Origin: Parerythrobacter jejuensis
GTDB lineage: Bacteria > Pseudomonadota > Alphaproteobacteria > Sphingomonadales > Sphingomonadaceae
Direction: 5' to 3'
Length of the DNA stretch: 64,000 bases
Assembly: GCF_039536765.1 (NCBI RefSeq)
Contig: NZ_BAAAZF010000001.1
Location: forward strand, 1,984,001 to 2,048,000
Part shown: positions 1 through 8,669 of the stretch, piece after piece
Layout: each line of letters opens with the position of its first letter
How positions within the stretch are numbered: position 1 is the first letter of the stretch
Position numbers and translations under genes: made by a program
Notes under the pieces: generated by a model
Told to the model about the DNA's origin: nothing
Seen by the model: the letters and a program-made list of their open reading frames with translations, nothing else
Database searches by the model: none

Positions 1-361
1 GCCAGTCGGCCCCCAGCAACGCGGCGAAGGCGCGCTGGCGCAATCCATCGACTATTGCGATATTCTGTTTGAGCGAGAGGATCGTGCGCGCATATTCGGC
101 GGCTGCGCGCAGAATAATCAAGCCAGCAAAAATGGCGAGAATCTCGGCAAGTCCCGGCTGCCAGCCGAGTGCAGCCAAGCCATCCTGGACGGGCGAAAAC
201 GCGCTTTGTGCAGAAGTATCGACAATAGCGCCCAATAGAGGGACCAGGAGCACGAAACCGACGCCTTCGGTGATAGCGGCGAAGGCCGAAAGCCCCAGAA
301 TGATGGTAAGCCGCCGTTTGTCTGCAAGGCGCAGCAAGATCTGGATCGCATGCCCAATCAT
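1..361 (-). CDS. ABC exporter, transmembrane N-terminal part (cut by window edge)
   Basis: Reading the minus strand from the ATG at 361 gives an open frame that runs off the left edge (about 120 residues seen). It starts MIGHAIQILLRLADKRRLTI and continues with two hydrophobic stretches and the segment GLRQRAFAALLGADW, typical of the type I ABC exporter membrane domain. The nucleotide-binding domain is expected beyond the edge and is not seen. An in-frame TGA lies about 50 nt upstream, so the ATG is the only good start; no strong Shine-Dalgarno is visible. It lies 70 nt after the asparagine-synthetase-like gene on the same strand. By position it should be the exporter (D protein) of the RiPP locus, pumping out the mature peptide. 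That role is inferred from context. Confidence 0.72.
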   Translation of the reverse strand, partial: MIGHAIQILLRLADKRRLTIILGLSAFAAITEGVGFVLLVPLLGAIVDTSAQSAFSPVQDGLAALGWQPGLAEILAIFAGLIILRAAAEYARTILSLKQNIAIVDGLRQRAFAALLGADW

Positions 362-431
362 TGTGAATGGGAAGCTAGCAGCGCAAAGCAGCTGTGTCCC
401 ACTTCTATTTCACGGCCTTGCCCAGCCTGCG

Positions 432-2312
432 TCAGCGATTCTTGCCTTCGATTATTCGCTTGTAACGAGCGGTGAGGACAGCGCCGCCGATAGCGTGGAA
501 GTGCCTCTGCATCGTCGGCAAATCATGGCTTGTGTTGGCGGGCCAATTGTCGATCCTTTCCAATCCGCGCTCAACGTCAATGAGAGCGTCCAATTCCTCG
601 TCTTCCTTGATGGCAGACAGCTCAGCGCGCAGTTCGGGCAGGCGGCGGCTCATCCGCAGGTGCCAATCCGCATGATGCATGCCGTAATTCGTATTGTGGC
701 GCTGATCCTCGGGAAGTCGCCCTTGCGCCATGCGCCGCGCCAGCCATCGTTGCCTCCCGGCACGCACAAATTGTTCGGTCGGGATGCCCGCGCAAAACTC
801 TATCAGGGGGCGGTAAGCCGTGACGTCGCGCATGCGCAGGCCATAGACCTCTTCGCAGGCAGTGTGCATTTCGGGGGCGTAGTCGCAATTGCGCCAAACG
901 AATTCGAGCCATTGCTCGCGCGACCGGAACCATTCGCCCGTCCGGCTATCTCCACGGCGGCGCGCCAGGTCTTCGAGGCAATAGTCCCGTATGGCGTCCT
1001 TGCGCAAAAGGCTGAAATCGCGCGACAGGCTTTGCGGCTGGCCATGCACAGCGATACGCGCGGCCTGCCGAAGCTTTTCGGGAAGCAACATAAGAACGGA
1101 CCGCGCTAGGAACCGGCGTGGCATAGAACGCGTGTCGCCAGGCTGATCACGCAGCATTGCCCATAGCTCGCGTAACTTGCCCTGCTTCAGGAACTCGACA
1201 TAGGCCCATCGCCCGTCATTGCTGAATGTGTTGTTGCCCAATCCAGCATCGAACAGCCAGTCGCATCCGGCCTGCCGGGCTTGCAGCGCCGGCCCGTCGA
1301 AAACGCTCGATATCATGGTCGAAGGCCGGAAGATGCCCGATGCGAGCACAAGTTTTTCCATCAGGGAATCGAAATCGTGCCCGTCATTGTCGCAGAAGTG
1401 CGGATTGAGTTGCGGGCGCGTCGCGGCGAAGCCTTCAACCCATGGACGGTCATCGGCAAACAGCCCCTCCGGCGCGTGGCCGCGCCAATCCCGGTGGGGG
1501 GTGAATGTGAAGCTCTCGAGAAATTTTCCCGGCTGAAGCTGTTGGAGCATTTCCTCGGCAACCAGAGATGAATCAAGGCCGCCACCCAACAAAATCCCCG
1601 GCTTTTGTGAGGGCGCAAGGGAGGCCCGGACGGCGTCCGACAAAAGGCCACTCGCTGCCTCGACATACTCCCGATCATCGGTGAGCCGGACTTCAGGCAG
1701 CGAAGCAGGAGTGTACCATTGGTACTGTCTGTCGCACTCGCCGCTCAAATGGATGATCGTGCCCTGCGGGCATTTGTGCAGGCCCTCATACCAATAAGCA
1801 CCCGGGTCAGGCTCGATCCAATAGAGCATTTCGGCATAGCGACCGGCTGCCAAACGCTTGGGATAACCCGCCGAAAAAATGAGCCTGGGCGAAGCGGAAA
1901 CCAGCAAGCGCCCCTTCTCGCGCGTCCAGAACAAGGGCGGAGCCTTCCAAGGACTACGACTGATCCGGATGCCTGTTGTGCCTTCGCGGATAATCGCAGC
2001 ATAGGTTCCTATGATGCGGGTATCTGCCGCGTCCCCCCACGCTTCGACCGCCGAGAGATAAGTGGCTGCATTGCTCGCATCGCGGGGCAGGCCCAATTGT
2101 GCCTGAATCTCTTGAGCATTGTCGATCGCCCCGTAGAGCAGCACCCGCGCGTTGGCCTCGATAGGGACATTGCCCGGGCCCCACTGGCACAGGACGGCGC
2201 CGTCAGAAGTCAACAATTGCGCGGAGTTCGGGGCGAAGATCTCAGCGCTTGTTCGCCAGCGCCTGACATCGATAGGTGTTCCACCGGATAGCGACAGAGC
2301 GGCCGCTATCAT
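432..2312 (-). CDS. Asparagine-synthetase-like RiPP macrocyclase (lasso C-protein type)
   Basis: A 626-residue asparagine synthetase B homologue. The N-terminal glutaminase-like domain keeps the beta-sandwich pattern (GTYAAIIREGTTGIRISRSP) but lacks the Cys right after Met that a real glutaminase needs, as in lasso cyclases. The synthetase domain has the ATP pyrophosphate loop LLGGGLDSSLVA at about residues 241-252 (family norm SGGxDSS). Lasso C proteins adenylate a side-chain carboxylate and close an amide with the core N-terminus. I chose the ATG at 2312 (MIAAALSLSGG) because it begins the domain and follows the precursor stop by 10 nt; an open frame extends 27 codons further but would overlap the precursor. 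It sits between precursor and exporter on one strand. True asparagine synthesis is unlikely given the context and missing Cys. Confidence 0.85.
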   Translation of the reverse strand: MIAAALSLSGGTPIDVRRWRTSAEIFAPNSAQLLTSDGAVLCQWGPGNVPIEANARVLLYGAIDNAQEIQAQLGLPRDASNAATYLSAVEAWGDAADTRIIGTYAAIIREGTTGIRISRSPWKAPPLFWTREKGRLLVSASPRLIFSAGYPKRLAAGRYAEMLYWIEPDPGAYWYEGLHKCPQGTIIHLSGECDRQYQWYTPASLPEVRLTDDREYVEAASGLLSDAVRASLAPSQKPGILLGGGLDSSLVAEEMLQQLQPGKFLESFTFTPHRDWRGHAPEGLFADDRPWVEGFAATRPQLNPHFCDNDGHDFDSLMEKLVLASGIFRPSTMISSVFDGPALQARQAGCDWLFDAGLGNNTFSNDGRWAYVEFLKQGKLRELWAMLRDQPGDTRSMPRRFLARSVLMLLPEKLRQAARIAVHGQPQSLSRDFSLLRKDAIRDYCLEDLARRRGDSRTGEWFRSREQWLEFVWRNCDYAPEMHTACEEVYGLRMRDVTAYRPLIEFCAGIPTEQFVRAGRQRWLARRMAQGRLPEDQRHNTNYGMHHADWHLRMSRRLPELRAELSAIKEDEELDALIDVERGLERIDNWPANTSHDLPTMQRHFHAIGGAVLTARYKRIIEGKNR

Positions 2313-2322
2313 ACAATTGCGA

Positions 2323-2454
2323 TCACGAAATTGGCGGACCCTTGTTGGCTGCGCCTTGCGTTGTCGATGGGCCAGGGCCAGCCACATCGCCAACCGAGCC
2401 GATGTGAATCAGCTCGGGCTTGCGCCATTCCCTTTTGCTCTTTTGCAGACCCAT
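2323..2454 (-). CDS. RiPP precursor peptide, lasso-leader type, core without Asp/Glu
   Basis: A 43-codon gene. The leader contains W10-x-x-P13-x-L15-x-x-x-G19 (WRKPELIHIG), the known RRE-binding pattern of lasso leaders (YxxPxLxxxG). Counting the usual 12 residues from the Pro puts the core at A25: AGPGPSTTQGAANKGPPIS (19 residues). AGPG-S/T-T is how paeninodin-type cores begin, but paeninodin has Asp at core position 9 and here codon CAA gives Gln. No Asp or Glu occurs anywhere in the predicted core, and the usual leader Thr before the cleavage site is Asp. The ATG at 2454 has AGGA 8 nt upstream. The gene lies between the PqqD-like and cyclase genes on the same strand. The gene call rests on motif and position; the product class is open. 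Confidence 0.78.
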   Translation of the reverse strand: MGLQKSKREWRKPELIHIGSVGDVAGPGPSTTQGAANKGPPIS

Positions 2455-2514
2455 TGTTGTTATCCTGGTCGAATTTACGCAGCAGTCCCGCTGCCAATCC
2501 TTTCGCACTTGCAC

Positions 2515-2542
2515 AATATAGCTGAATTGGCGCTGTACGCAA
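2515..2542 (-). promoter_or_regulatory. Possible promoter of the precursor gene
   Basis: On the minus strand TTGCGT (2542-2537), 16 nt, then TATATT (2520-2515) lie 61 nt before the precursor ATG. A separate promoter after the PqqD-like gene would let the precursor be made in excess over its enzymes, as is common in RiPP loci. The call rests on hexamer match only. Confidence 0.4.
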
Positions 2543-2579
2543 TTCTGCGTAGCCGTAGCTAGTAATGTTTGGTTTACCT

Positions 2580-2867
2580 TTAGTTACGTCCGTTCCCTTC
2601 AATGAAGCCTGCCGCGCTGACCTGCGCCAAAAACGCGTCGAGATCCCGGGCGAGCACTTCAGACGCGGCATCAAATTCTGCTTCGAGCTCTTGCAGGATG
2701 GCATTTCTGTCGCGCGCACCGTCAATTTTCTTCCAGATCGAGTGTCCCGTTTCTTTGAGCGAGAAGAACTGGCCGTCCTCAAGACTTACGATGACGACTT
2801 CGTCATCGACGTCGGTCTCGATAAAGGCAGAGTTGCATTTGCGGATTGCGTTCATGGCCCCGTGCAA
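2580..2867 (-). CDS. PqqD-like RiPP recognition element protein (lasso B1 type)
   Basis: A 95-residue stand-alone PqqD-family protein. It shows the family pattern: a strand pair ending in GQFFSLKETGHSIWKKIDG, then helices (NAILQELEAEFDAASEVLARDLDAFLAQVSAAGFIE). Such RiPP recognition elements bind the precursor leader and bring it to the protease and cyclase. The next gene encodes a peptide with a fitting leader motif. The usual partner, a B2 transglutaminase-like protease, is absent between here and the left edge of the window. The start could also be Met5 (2855). It is first in the minus-strand locus, divergent from rpe. A role in PQQ synthesis is rejected because no pqq genes are near. Confidence 0.85.
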   Translation of the reverse strand: MHGAMNAIRKCNSAFIETDVDDEVVIVSLEDGQFFSLKETGHSIWKKIDGARDRNAILQELEAEFDAASEVLARDLDAFLAQVSAAGFIEGNGRN

Positions 2868-3013
2868 TATCGCACTGCATCATCGAAGGCAAAGCGCGTT
2901 ACCGGGCCTCCGCCCGATGTGGATAAGGGGTAAGCGATCCCTGTGCGTGATTCGCGCAGGCCGCTAGGGGTGGGTCTCCTTTTACAGGACGATTGCACGC
3001 CAATACGCTCGAT

Positions 3014-3679
3014 ATGGCCGAACCGCTCATCTCCCCCTCCATCTTGTCCGCCGACTTCGCGCGTCTGGGAGAGGAGGTGCGCGCGATCGATGCAGCAGGT
3101 GCAGATTGGATCCATGTCGATGTGATGGACGGGCACTACGTGCCCAACATCACCATTGGCCCGGCGGTGGTGAAGGCGCTGCGTCCCCACACCGACAAAC
3201 CGTTTGATGTTCATTTGATGATCTCTCCGGTCGATGCATATCTGGAGGAGTTTGCAGAGGCTGGTGCAGACATCATCACGGTGCATCCCGAGGCCGGGCC
3301 GCACACACATCGTACGCTCCAAGCCATCCGCAAGTTGGGCAAGAAGGCAGGTGTCGTGCTCAATCCGGGCACACCGGTTGAAGCGCTCGATTACCTGATG
3401 GATCTGGCGGATCTGGTGCTGGTGATGAGCGTCAATCCGGGTTTCGGCGGCCAGAGCTTCATTGATAGCCAGCTGCGCAAGGTCGAGGCCATAAGGAAGC
3501 GAATCGATGCGACGGGTCGTGAAATCCATCTCGAAGTCGATGGCGGGGTCAATCCCGAAACGGCGCGACAATGTATTGCGGCTGGGGCTGATGTGCTGGT
3601 TGCCGGGTCGGCGACGTTCAAAGGCGGGCCGGGCCAATATGCTGCCAATATCGCAGCGCTGAAGGGACGGTCGGCATGA
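3014..3679 (+). CDS. rpe: Ribulose-phosphate 3-epimerase
   Basis: Cytosolic enzyme interconverting ribulose 5-phosphate and xylulose 5-phosphate in the pentose phosphate pathway. The 221-residue protein begins [20 protein letters not shown] and shows the family signatures [17 protein letters not shown], the metal-site His in [15 protein letters not shown] and the phosphate-binding end LEVDGGVN...[12 protein letters not shown]. Length and motifs are standard. The ATG at 3014 is preferred; a TTG at 2993 is in frame but its AGGA is only 3 nt away. The stop overlaps the start of the heparinase-like gene by 4 nt (ATGA), so the two are probably translated together. Confidence 0.96.
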   Translation: MAEPLISPSILSADFARLGEEVRAIDAAGADWIHVDVMDGHYVPNITIGPAVVKALRPHTDKPFDVHLMISPVDAYLEEFAEAGADIITVHPEAGPHTHRTLQAIRKLGKKAGVVLNPGTPVEALDYLMDLADLVLVMSVNPGFGGQSFIDSQLRKVEAIRKRIDATGREIHLEVDGGVNPETARQCIAAGADVLVAGSATFKGGPGQYAANIAALKGRSA

Positions 3680-5538
3680 TCGATGCGACCACCTCGCGCG
3701 ATATAACAGACGCACCTGGCACGTCGGCTGACGAGCAACTCGCGATACCGCTGGATGACGGGCCAGAGCAAAGCTCGCTGCAAGTCTCGGCCGAGCATAA
3801 GATTGCCGAGCGCGTGCTTGAGCCATCGCGTGCGCTGGTTCCCACAGACCTTGCTGCGCCCGCGCTGAGTCCTGCCGAACGTCTCATGCGGATGGCATAC
3901 CGGATCGGTGTTCCGGGCCACACGCTGACTACTCCTTTCAAGAAGCAGGCCGGCAAGCGCTTGATGGCCACTGTCGAAACGCCACTGGCAGGCGAGCGGA
4001 TGGCCGGCGTCGCGCTGCGGGCCGGGCACTTCCTGGTCTATGGCGTGAAGGCGCCGATCGGGCAGATTGATTTTGGGTCGGCCAGCGCCAAGTTGACGCC
4101 TCCGTTTGAGCGCGTGGTGCATGGCTATAGTTGGTTGCGTGACCTGGCCGGTTGTGCCCCGCGCGAGCAGGCTGCACCCGTGGCGCAGCGCATCCACAAG
4201 CAATGGCTCGATGCCAATCCGAAGCCGGGCAAGGCGGCGGCATGGGAAGTTGAAAGTGTTGGTCTCAGGCTCATGGCCTGGCTCGTGCACGCTCCGCTCC
4301 TGCTAACGGAAGATCCCCTGCGCGCTCGCTCGCTGGCGGCAATGGAAGAAACCGCGCGCTGGCTCGATCGCAATGTCAGCAAGGCTCAAGACCGGATGGG
4401 CGAGGTGACCGGCTGGACTGCGATTGTGGCTGCCGGATTGCTGCTTTCTGACGGGAAGCCTCGCCGTCTCTTTGGCGAGTCTGGCCTGGCCAAGGCGCTT
4501 GGCGAATTGGTGGCCGAAGATGGCGGTGTCTTGTCGCGTAGCCCATTGGCTCAGATGGAGGCACTGGCGCTGCTGGTCGAGCTTACAGCTTGTTATCGGG
4601 CGCGCGACCTTGATCCGCCCGAGGCTCTGGCAACGATGATGGAATTGCTGGTTCCGCCCCTGCTGACACTGATGCATGGTGAGGCCGGTATGGGTAGCTG
4701 GCAGGGCGCCGGTGCGGTGTCAGCCGAGAAAGTCGCCGGCCTGATCCGTGCAAGCGGAGTGCGCACACGGCCACTCAAAGATGTGCGCCAATGGGGTTAT
4801 CAGCGAGCCCGCGCGGGCAAGACGATCCTGCAATTCGATGCTGCGCCGCCTCCGTTGCCACGGCATTCGCGCTCGGGATGCGCCTCGACACTGGCATTTG
4901 AACTGTCGGCCAATGACCAGCGGATCATTGTCAATTGCGGCGGCGCCGCCTTTGGCGGTGGCCAGGTGCCGCACCGTATCGAGCAGGGTTTGCGGGCGAC
5001 AGCGGCGCACTCCACTATGGTGCTGGATGATGCCAACTCCACGGCAGTCCTGATCAAGGGCAAACTGGGTAGCGGCGTCAACGAAGTCGAAATTGACCGC
5101 CGCCAGATTGGAACCGGTCGCGGCAGCGCGACGCGGCTGGAGGCCAGCCATGATGGCTATGCTGCGCGCTATGGATTGAATCACCGACGCATCCTCGTGC
5201 TGCGCGATGATGGCACCGAATTGCTTGGTGAAGACGTGCTGTTGCCGGCCGGCAAGAAAGGCAAGCGCGGCAAGATCGGCTACGCCATCCGGTTCCATAT
5301 CGGCCCGCGCATCGAGCTGCGCCTGGCTGAAGACAAGAAAGGCGCCGGTCTGGCGCTGCCTGACGGGACGTATTGGCAATTCCGTGTTGCCGGCGACTTT
5401 GCCGGTGAAGTGGCGATCGAGGAAAGCCTGTGGGTCGATGGAAATGGTCGCCCGCAGCCAATCCAGCAATTGGTAATCCAGGGCATGACGTCCCGCAGCG
5501 GAGGCGTTTTCTCCTGGCTGCTCAAACAAATGGGGTAA
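3676..5538 (+). CDS. Heparinase II/III family protein
   Basis: A 620-residue protein of the heparinase II/III family. The N-terminal two thirds look like the alpha/alpha-barrel (segments such as SYNWLRDLAG-like [13 protein letters not shown] and [17 protein letters not shown]). The C-terminal third is the beta-sandwich domain, with LIVNCGG-type sequence ([14 protein letters not shown]) and [17 protein letters not shown]. Related polysaccharide lyases cut uronic-acid glycans, but this branch is found next to purH in many alphaproteobacteria without nearby glycan genes, and its substrate is not known to me. No signal peptide is evident; about 60 low-complexity polar residues come first. It overlaps rpe by 4 nt and ends 4 nt before purH, so all three look like one transcript. 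Confidence 0.88.
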   Translation: MIDATTSRDITDAPGTSADEQLAIPLDDGPEQSSLQVSAEHKIAERVLEPSRALVPTDLAAPALSPAERLMRMAYRIGVPGHTLTTPFKKQAGKRLMATVETPLAGERMAGVALRAGHFLVYGVKAPIGQIDFGSASAKLTPPFERVVHGYSWLRDLAGCAPREQAAPVAQRIHKQWLDANPKPGKAAAWEVESVGLRLMAWLVHAPLLLTEDPLRARSLAAMEETARWLDRNVSKAQDRMGEVTGWTAIVAAGLLLSDGKPRRLFGESGLAKALGELVAEDGGVLSRSPLAQMEALALLVELTACYRARDLDPPEALATMMELLVPPLLTLMHGEAGMGSWQGAGAVSAEKVAGLIRASGVRTRPLKDVRQWGYQRARAGKTILQFDAAPPPLPRHSRSGCASTLAFELSANDQRIIVNCGGAAFGGGQVPHRIEQGLRATAAHSTMVLDDANSTAVLIKGKLGSGVNEVEIDRRQIGTGRGSATRLEASHDGYAARYGLNHRRILVLRDDGTELLGEDVLLPAGKKGKRGKIGYAIRFHIGPRIELRLAEDKKGAGLALPDGTYWQFRVAGDFAGEVAIEESLWVDGNGRPQPIQQLVIQGMTSRSGGVFSWLLKQMG

Positions 5539-5542
5539 TCGC

Positions 5543-7129
5543 GTGACCGATGTGACGATCAAGCGGGCATTGCTTTCAGTGTCCGACAAAAGCGGTTTGG
5601 TCGAACTGGGGCAGGCGCTGGCCGGGCATGGCGTCGAATTGGTCTCGACCGGAGGAACCGCCAAGGCACTTCGCGAGGCCGGCCTCGAGGTGAAAGACAT
5701 CTCGGATCTGACCGGTTTTCCCGAGATGATGGATGGCCGGGTGAAGACACTCCATCCCAAAGTGCATGGAGGCCTGTTGGCGGTGCGGGATAATCCCGAG
5801 CATGCGGCTGCAATGGGTGAGCATGACATAGGCGCGATCGACCTGGTGGTGGTGAATCTCTATCCGTTCGAGGCAACGGTGATGCGCGGTGCCGAGCGGG
5901 ACGAGATCATTGAAAATATCGATATTGGCGGGCCAAGCATGGTGCGCTCCTCGGCCAAGAATCACGCCTTCGTGACAATTGTTACGGACCCTGCGGATTA
6001 TGAGGCCTTGCTGGGTGAGATGGTGGATAGCGGCGCGACTTCGCTCGATTTCCGCAAGAGCATGGCCGCAAAGGCTTTTGCCGCCACTGCATCCTACGAC
6101 TCTATGATCAGCCAGTGGTTTGCTTTTGCCGACCAGGGGCAGATGTTCCCGGACATGCTCGCCATTAATGGCCGCGCTCCTGTGGAGCTGCGCTATGGCG
6201 AAAATCCCCACCAGATGGCTGCGCTTTACGCGCCGGTCGGGCCCCATGCGCAGGGTATTGCCCAAGCCGAGCAGGTGCAGGGAAAGGCGCTGAGCTACAA
6301 CAATTACAATGATGCCGATGCAGCCCTGGAGTTGTGCGCGGAATTCGCCGACGGTGATCCGGCTGTCGTCATTGTAAAACATGCCAATCCGTGCGGTGTT
6401 GCGCAGGCGAGTTCGCTGCTCGCTGCTTGGGATGCCGCGCTTTCCTGCGACAGCGTATCTGCCTTCGGCGGTATCGTGGCCGTCAATCGCACCCTCGATG
6501 GCCCAACCGCCGAGGCGATTTGCAAGATCTTCACCGAAGTCGTCGTTGCGCCCGATGCCGATGCCGACGCGCGCGAGGCATTTGCGAAGAAAAAGAATCT
6601 GCGCCTGTTGCTGACCGGTGACCTACCCGATCCGCGCCGCGGTGGGCTGGCCGTGAAACCCATCACAGGCGGTCTGTTGGTGCAAAGCCGCGACAATGGT
6701 GCGATCTCGGAAAGTGACCTCAAGATCGTCACCGATCGCGCTCCGACCGAGCAGGAACTGAAAGACTGTTTCTTCGCCTGGACCGTTGCCAGGCACGTCA
6801 AATCGAATGCGATCGTCTATGCCAAGGATGGCGCTACGGCCGGCATCGGCGCGGGCCAGATGAACCGCCGGGACAGTTCCCGCATTGCAGCAATGAAAGC
6901 GGCCGAAGCCGCCGAGAAGTACGAATGGCCGCAGTCAAAGACGGTCGGCAGTGCAGTCGCATCGGACGCGTTTTTCCCGTTCGCCGATGGGTTGCTTGCG
7001 GCTGCAGAGGCCGGGGCGACTGCCATCATCCAGCCTGGCGGATCGATCCGCGATGATGAAGTGATAGAAGCGGCCAACAAGGCGGGTCTTGCCATGGTCT
7101 TCACGGGCATGCGTCACTTCCGCCACTAG
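5543..7129 (+). CDS. purH: Bifunctional AICAR transformylase / IMP cyclohydrolase
   Basis: Catalyses the last two steps of IMP synthesis: formylation of AICAR with 10-formyl-THF, then ring closure. The 528-residue length is typical. The N-terminal MGS-like cyclohydrolase domain begins [20 protein letters not shown] and has [11 protein letters not shown]. The transformylase domain contains [12 protein letters not shown] with the catalytic Lys-His, [11 protein letters not shown], and the C-terminal [11 protein letters not shown] and [14 protein letters not shown]. The start is GTG at 5543, 4 nt after the heparinase-like stop. The enzyme is cytosolic. Confidence 0.97.
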   Translation: MTDVTIKRALLSVSDKSGLVELGQALAGHGVELVSTGGTAKALREAGLEVKDISDLTGFPEMMDGRVKTLHPKVHGGLLAVRDNPEHAAAMGEHDIGAIDLVVVNLYPFEATVMRGAERDEIIENIDIGGPSMVRSSAKNHAFVTIVTDPADYEALLGEMVDSGATSLDFRKSMAAKAFAATASYDSMISQWFAFADQGQMFPDMLAINGRAPVELRYGENPHQMAALYAPVGPHAQGIAQAEQVQGKALSYNNYNDADAALELCAEFADGDPAVVIVKHANPCGVAQASSLLAAWDAALSCDSVSAFGGIVAVNRTLDGPTAEAICKIFTEVVVAPDADADAREAFAKKKNLRLLLTGDLPDPRRGGLAVKPITGGLLVQSRDNGAISESDLKIVTDRAPTEQELKDCFFAWTVARHVKSNAIVYAKDGATAGIGAGQMNRRDSSRIAAMKAAEAAEKYEWPQSKTVGSAVASDAFFPFADGLLAAAEAGATAIIQPGGSIRDDEVIEAANKAGLAMVFTGMRHFRH

Positions 7130-7170
7130 ACAATAGCGGGAACCACCGCCTTCGGTCCAGATTGTAACCA

Positions 7171-7198
7171 AACAGGCATCCCCCACGTATTGCCTGTT
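7171..7198. repeat. Inverted repeat between purH and the msrA operon
   Basis: AACAGGCA (7171-7178) and TGCCTGTT (7191-7198) are perfect 8-nt complements around a 12-nt centre. The repeat lies 65 nt before the ATG of the 50-residue protein. It could be a regulator site for the msrA pair or an RNA hairpin; no U-run follows, so a terminator is unlikely. Confidence 0.4.
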
Positions 7199-7262
7199 GC
7201 TGACACCTCCATTCACCCCCTCGCAAGCGGTGGGAGAGCATGGATCCAGCACCGGAACAACA

Positions 7263-7415
7263 ATGTCGAAGACCCCTGCCATGCGCCTGTTCAAAGCTGA
7301 TCTTTATCGCAATTTCGCCATCGGATTCGTGATTGGCGCTCTCGTCATCGGTGTCCAGATGTCGCCGGAAGAGCTCTCGGCGATCCCGCAGGCGATGGCG
7401 GCGACGGTTCGATGA
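7263..7415 (+). CDS. Small single-pass membrane protein (50 aa), coupled to msrA
   Basis: The ATG at 7263 opens a 50-residue frame with a basic start (MSKTPAMRLFKADLYRNF), one membrane-spanning segment (AIGFVIGALVIGVQM) and a short polar tail. Its stop overlaps the msrA ATG by 4 nt (ATGA at 7412), which argues that it is translated and that its translation feeds into msrA. I do not recognise a named family. An earlier in-frame start at 7197 is less likely because it lies in the inverted repeat and adds a polar, proline-rich stretch. The function is unknown; a membrane partner or regulator of the MsrA lipoprotein is a guess from coupling. Confidence 0.6.
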   Translation: MSKTPAMRLFKADLYRNFAIGFVIGALVIGVQMSPEELSAIPQAMAATVR

Positions 7416-8089
7416 AGCGTCGCCTAATCCTGATCGCGGCAGCCGGGCTGGCTCTGGCAGGCTGCAACCAAGCCGCCGAAGCCCGTGAAAACCATGTTCG
7501 CGCACCTGCACCTACCGTCACCGCGAATGAACGTGGTGGTCTGAAAACGGCCATTTTTGCTGGCGGATGCTTCTGGGGCATCGAGGGCATTTTCAGCCAT
7601 GTGAAAGGCGTGAAGAGCGCGGTTTCCGGATACCATGGCGGGACCCGACGCCAGGCCAGCTATCGCATTGTCACGTCTGGCGTTACCGACCACGCCGAGA
7701 GCGTGAAAGTGGTCTATGACCCGAAGGTGGTCAGCTATGATGAGCTGGTGCGGATATTCTTCTCGGTCGGCGCTGACCCAACTTTACGCAATCGTCAGGG
7801 CCCCGACGTCGGATCTCATTATCGCGCTGCACTGGTCCCGATGAATGGCGAGCAGCGCAAGGTTGCCGCAGCCTATCTCCGGCAAATGGAGCGTTCGGGC
7901 GTATGGTCCCGGCCGATCATGACTCGCATAGAAAGCTATAGGGCTTTTTACCCCGCCGAAGGCTATCATCAGGACTTCATGGCGAAGAATCCCAACCACG
8001 GATATATCCGCCGCTGGGACGCGCCGAAGGTGCGGGCCTTGCGCGAGTTCTACCCCGAGCATTTCCGAGCGACCTTCAAGCGCGGCTGA
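7412..8089 (+). CDS. msrA: Peptide-methionine (S)-S-oxide reductase, lipoprotein
   Basis: Reduces methionine-S-sulfoxide in damaged proteins. The 225-residue protein has a lipoprotein signal (MKRRLILIAAAGLALAGC, lipobox Cys18) and an MsrA domain with the catalytic motif GGCFWG (Cys53), then SAVSGYHGG, DHAESVKVVYDP and YRAALVPMNGEQ. The end (EFYPEHFRATFKRG) lacks the Gly/Cys-rich tail holding resolving cysteines in some MsrA, so recycling may differ. The lipobox places it in the envelope facing the periplasm. It starts inside the stop of the preceding 50-residue gene. An MsrB lipoprotein is encoded 16 kb away. Confidence 0.94.
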   Translation: MKRRLILIAAAGLALAGCNQAAEARENHVRAPAPTVTANERGGLKTAIFAGGCFWGIEGIFSHVKGVKSAVSGYHGGTRRQASYRIVTSGVTDHAESVKVVYDPKVVSYDELVRIFFSVGADPTLRNRQGPDVGSHYRAALVPMNGEQRKVAAAYLRQMERSGVWSRPIMTRIESYRAFYPAEGYHQDFMAKNPNHGYIRRWDAPKVRALREFYPEHFRATFKRG

Positions 8090-8140
8090 CCGAGCGGGGA
8101 TGAGTGGTAATGCCACGCCACCACCGCTATATTGCCGTAG

Positions 8141-8599
8141 ATGAACGCTCACGCCCATACCGAACATGCCGGCGAATCGCTGGTGGATGCCGCCCGATCT
8201 GCGCTCGAAGCCAAAGGTGAACGCTGGACCGGTATGCGGTCCGAAGTTTTCGAAGAGCTCGCGCGTCATCAAAGCCCGGCCAGCGCCTACGACATTGCAG
8301 ACAATCTATCAGCGCGTCGGGGCAGCCGGGTCGCCCCGAACAGTGTGTACCGGATCCTGGACCTGTTTGTGCGCAACAATCTGGCCAATCGGATAGAGAG
8401 CGCCAATGCCTTTCTGGCCAATACCCATCCTGGCTGTCGCCACGATTGCATCTTCCTGATTTGCGATGATTGCGGCACCGCCAGCCATCTGGATGACGAT
8501 ACACTAACAGGCGCTTTGCGACAGGCAGGCCGCAAGGCAGGCTTTTCGGATGTCAGGCCGGTGGTGGAGCTGCGCGGATTGTGTGCCAACTGCGCCTGA
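8141..8599 (+). CDS. zur: Fur-family regulator, probably the zinc regulator Zur
   Basis: A 152-residue Fur-superfamily DNA-binding protein. The winged helix covers about residues 15-85 (RWTGMRSEVFEELA...SVYRILDLFVRNNLANRIES). The stretch RIESANAFLANTHPGCRHDC and the following FLICDDCGTASHL are typical of Zur rather than iron-type Fur. The structural zinc site is seen as CDDC and a C-terminal CANC. Zur proteins repress zinc uptake genes when zinc is bound; no znu genes are in the window, so its targets are elsewhere. It stands alone between msrA and dxs. Some doubt remains between Zur and another Fur subtype. Confidence 0.82.
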   Translation: MNAHAHTEHAGESLVDAARSALEAKGERWTGMRSEVFEELARHQSPASAYDIADNLSARRGSRVAPNSVYRILDLFVRNNLANRIESANAFLANTHPGCRHDCIFLICDDCGTASHLDDDTLTGALRQAGRKAGFSDVRPVVELRGLCANCA

Positions 8600-8669
8600 A
8601 CTTTTCGGAAAACCCGCATCGAAATCTGGTTCATCGACAAGCAGGTAACGAGGGTGTAACCGCGTTGGC

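Noticed and set aside
69-1109. Long plus-strand open frame opposite the RiPP cyclase and exporter
   Set aside because: It is antisense to the well-supported cyclase, has no recognisable domain, and its composition is that of a GC-rich shadow frame.
2580-2867. PqqD-like gene as part of PQQ cofactor synthesis
   Set aside because: No pqqA, B, C or E genes are near, while a leader-bearing precursor and an asparagine-synthetase-like cyclase follow directly.
2852-3826. 324-residue minus-strand frame over rpe
   Set aside because: It lies antisense to rpe and the start of the heparinase-like gene, both with clear family motifs.
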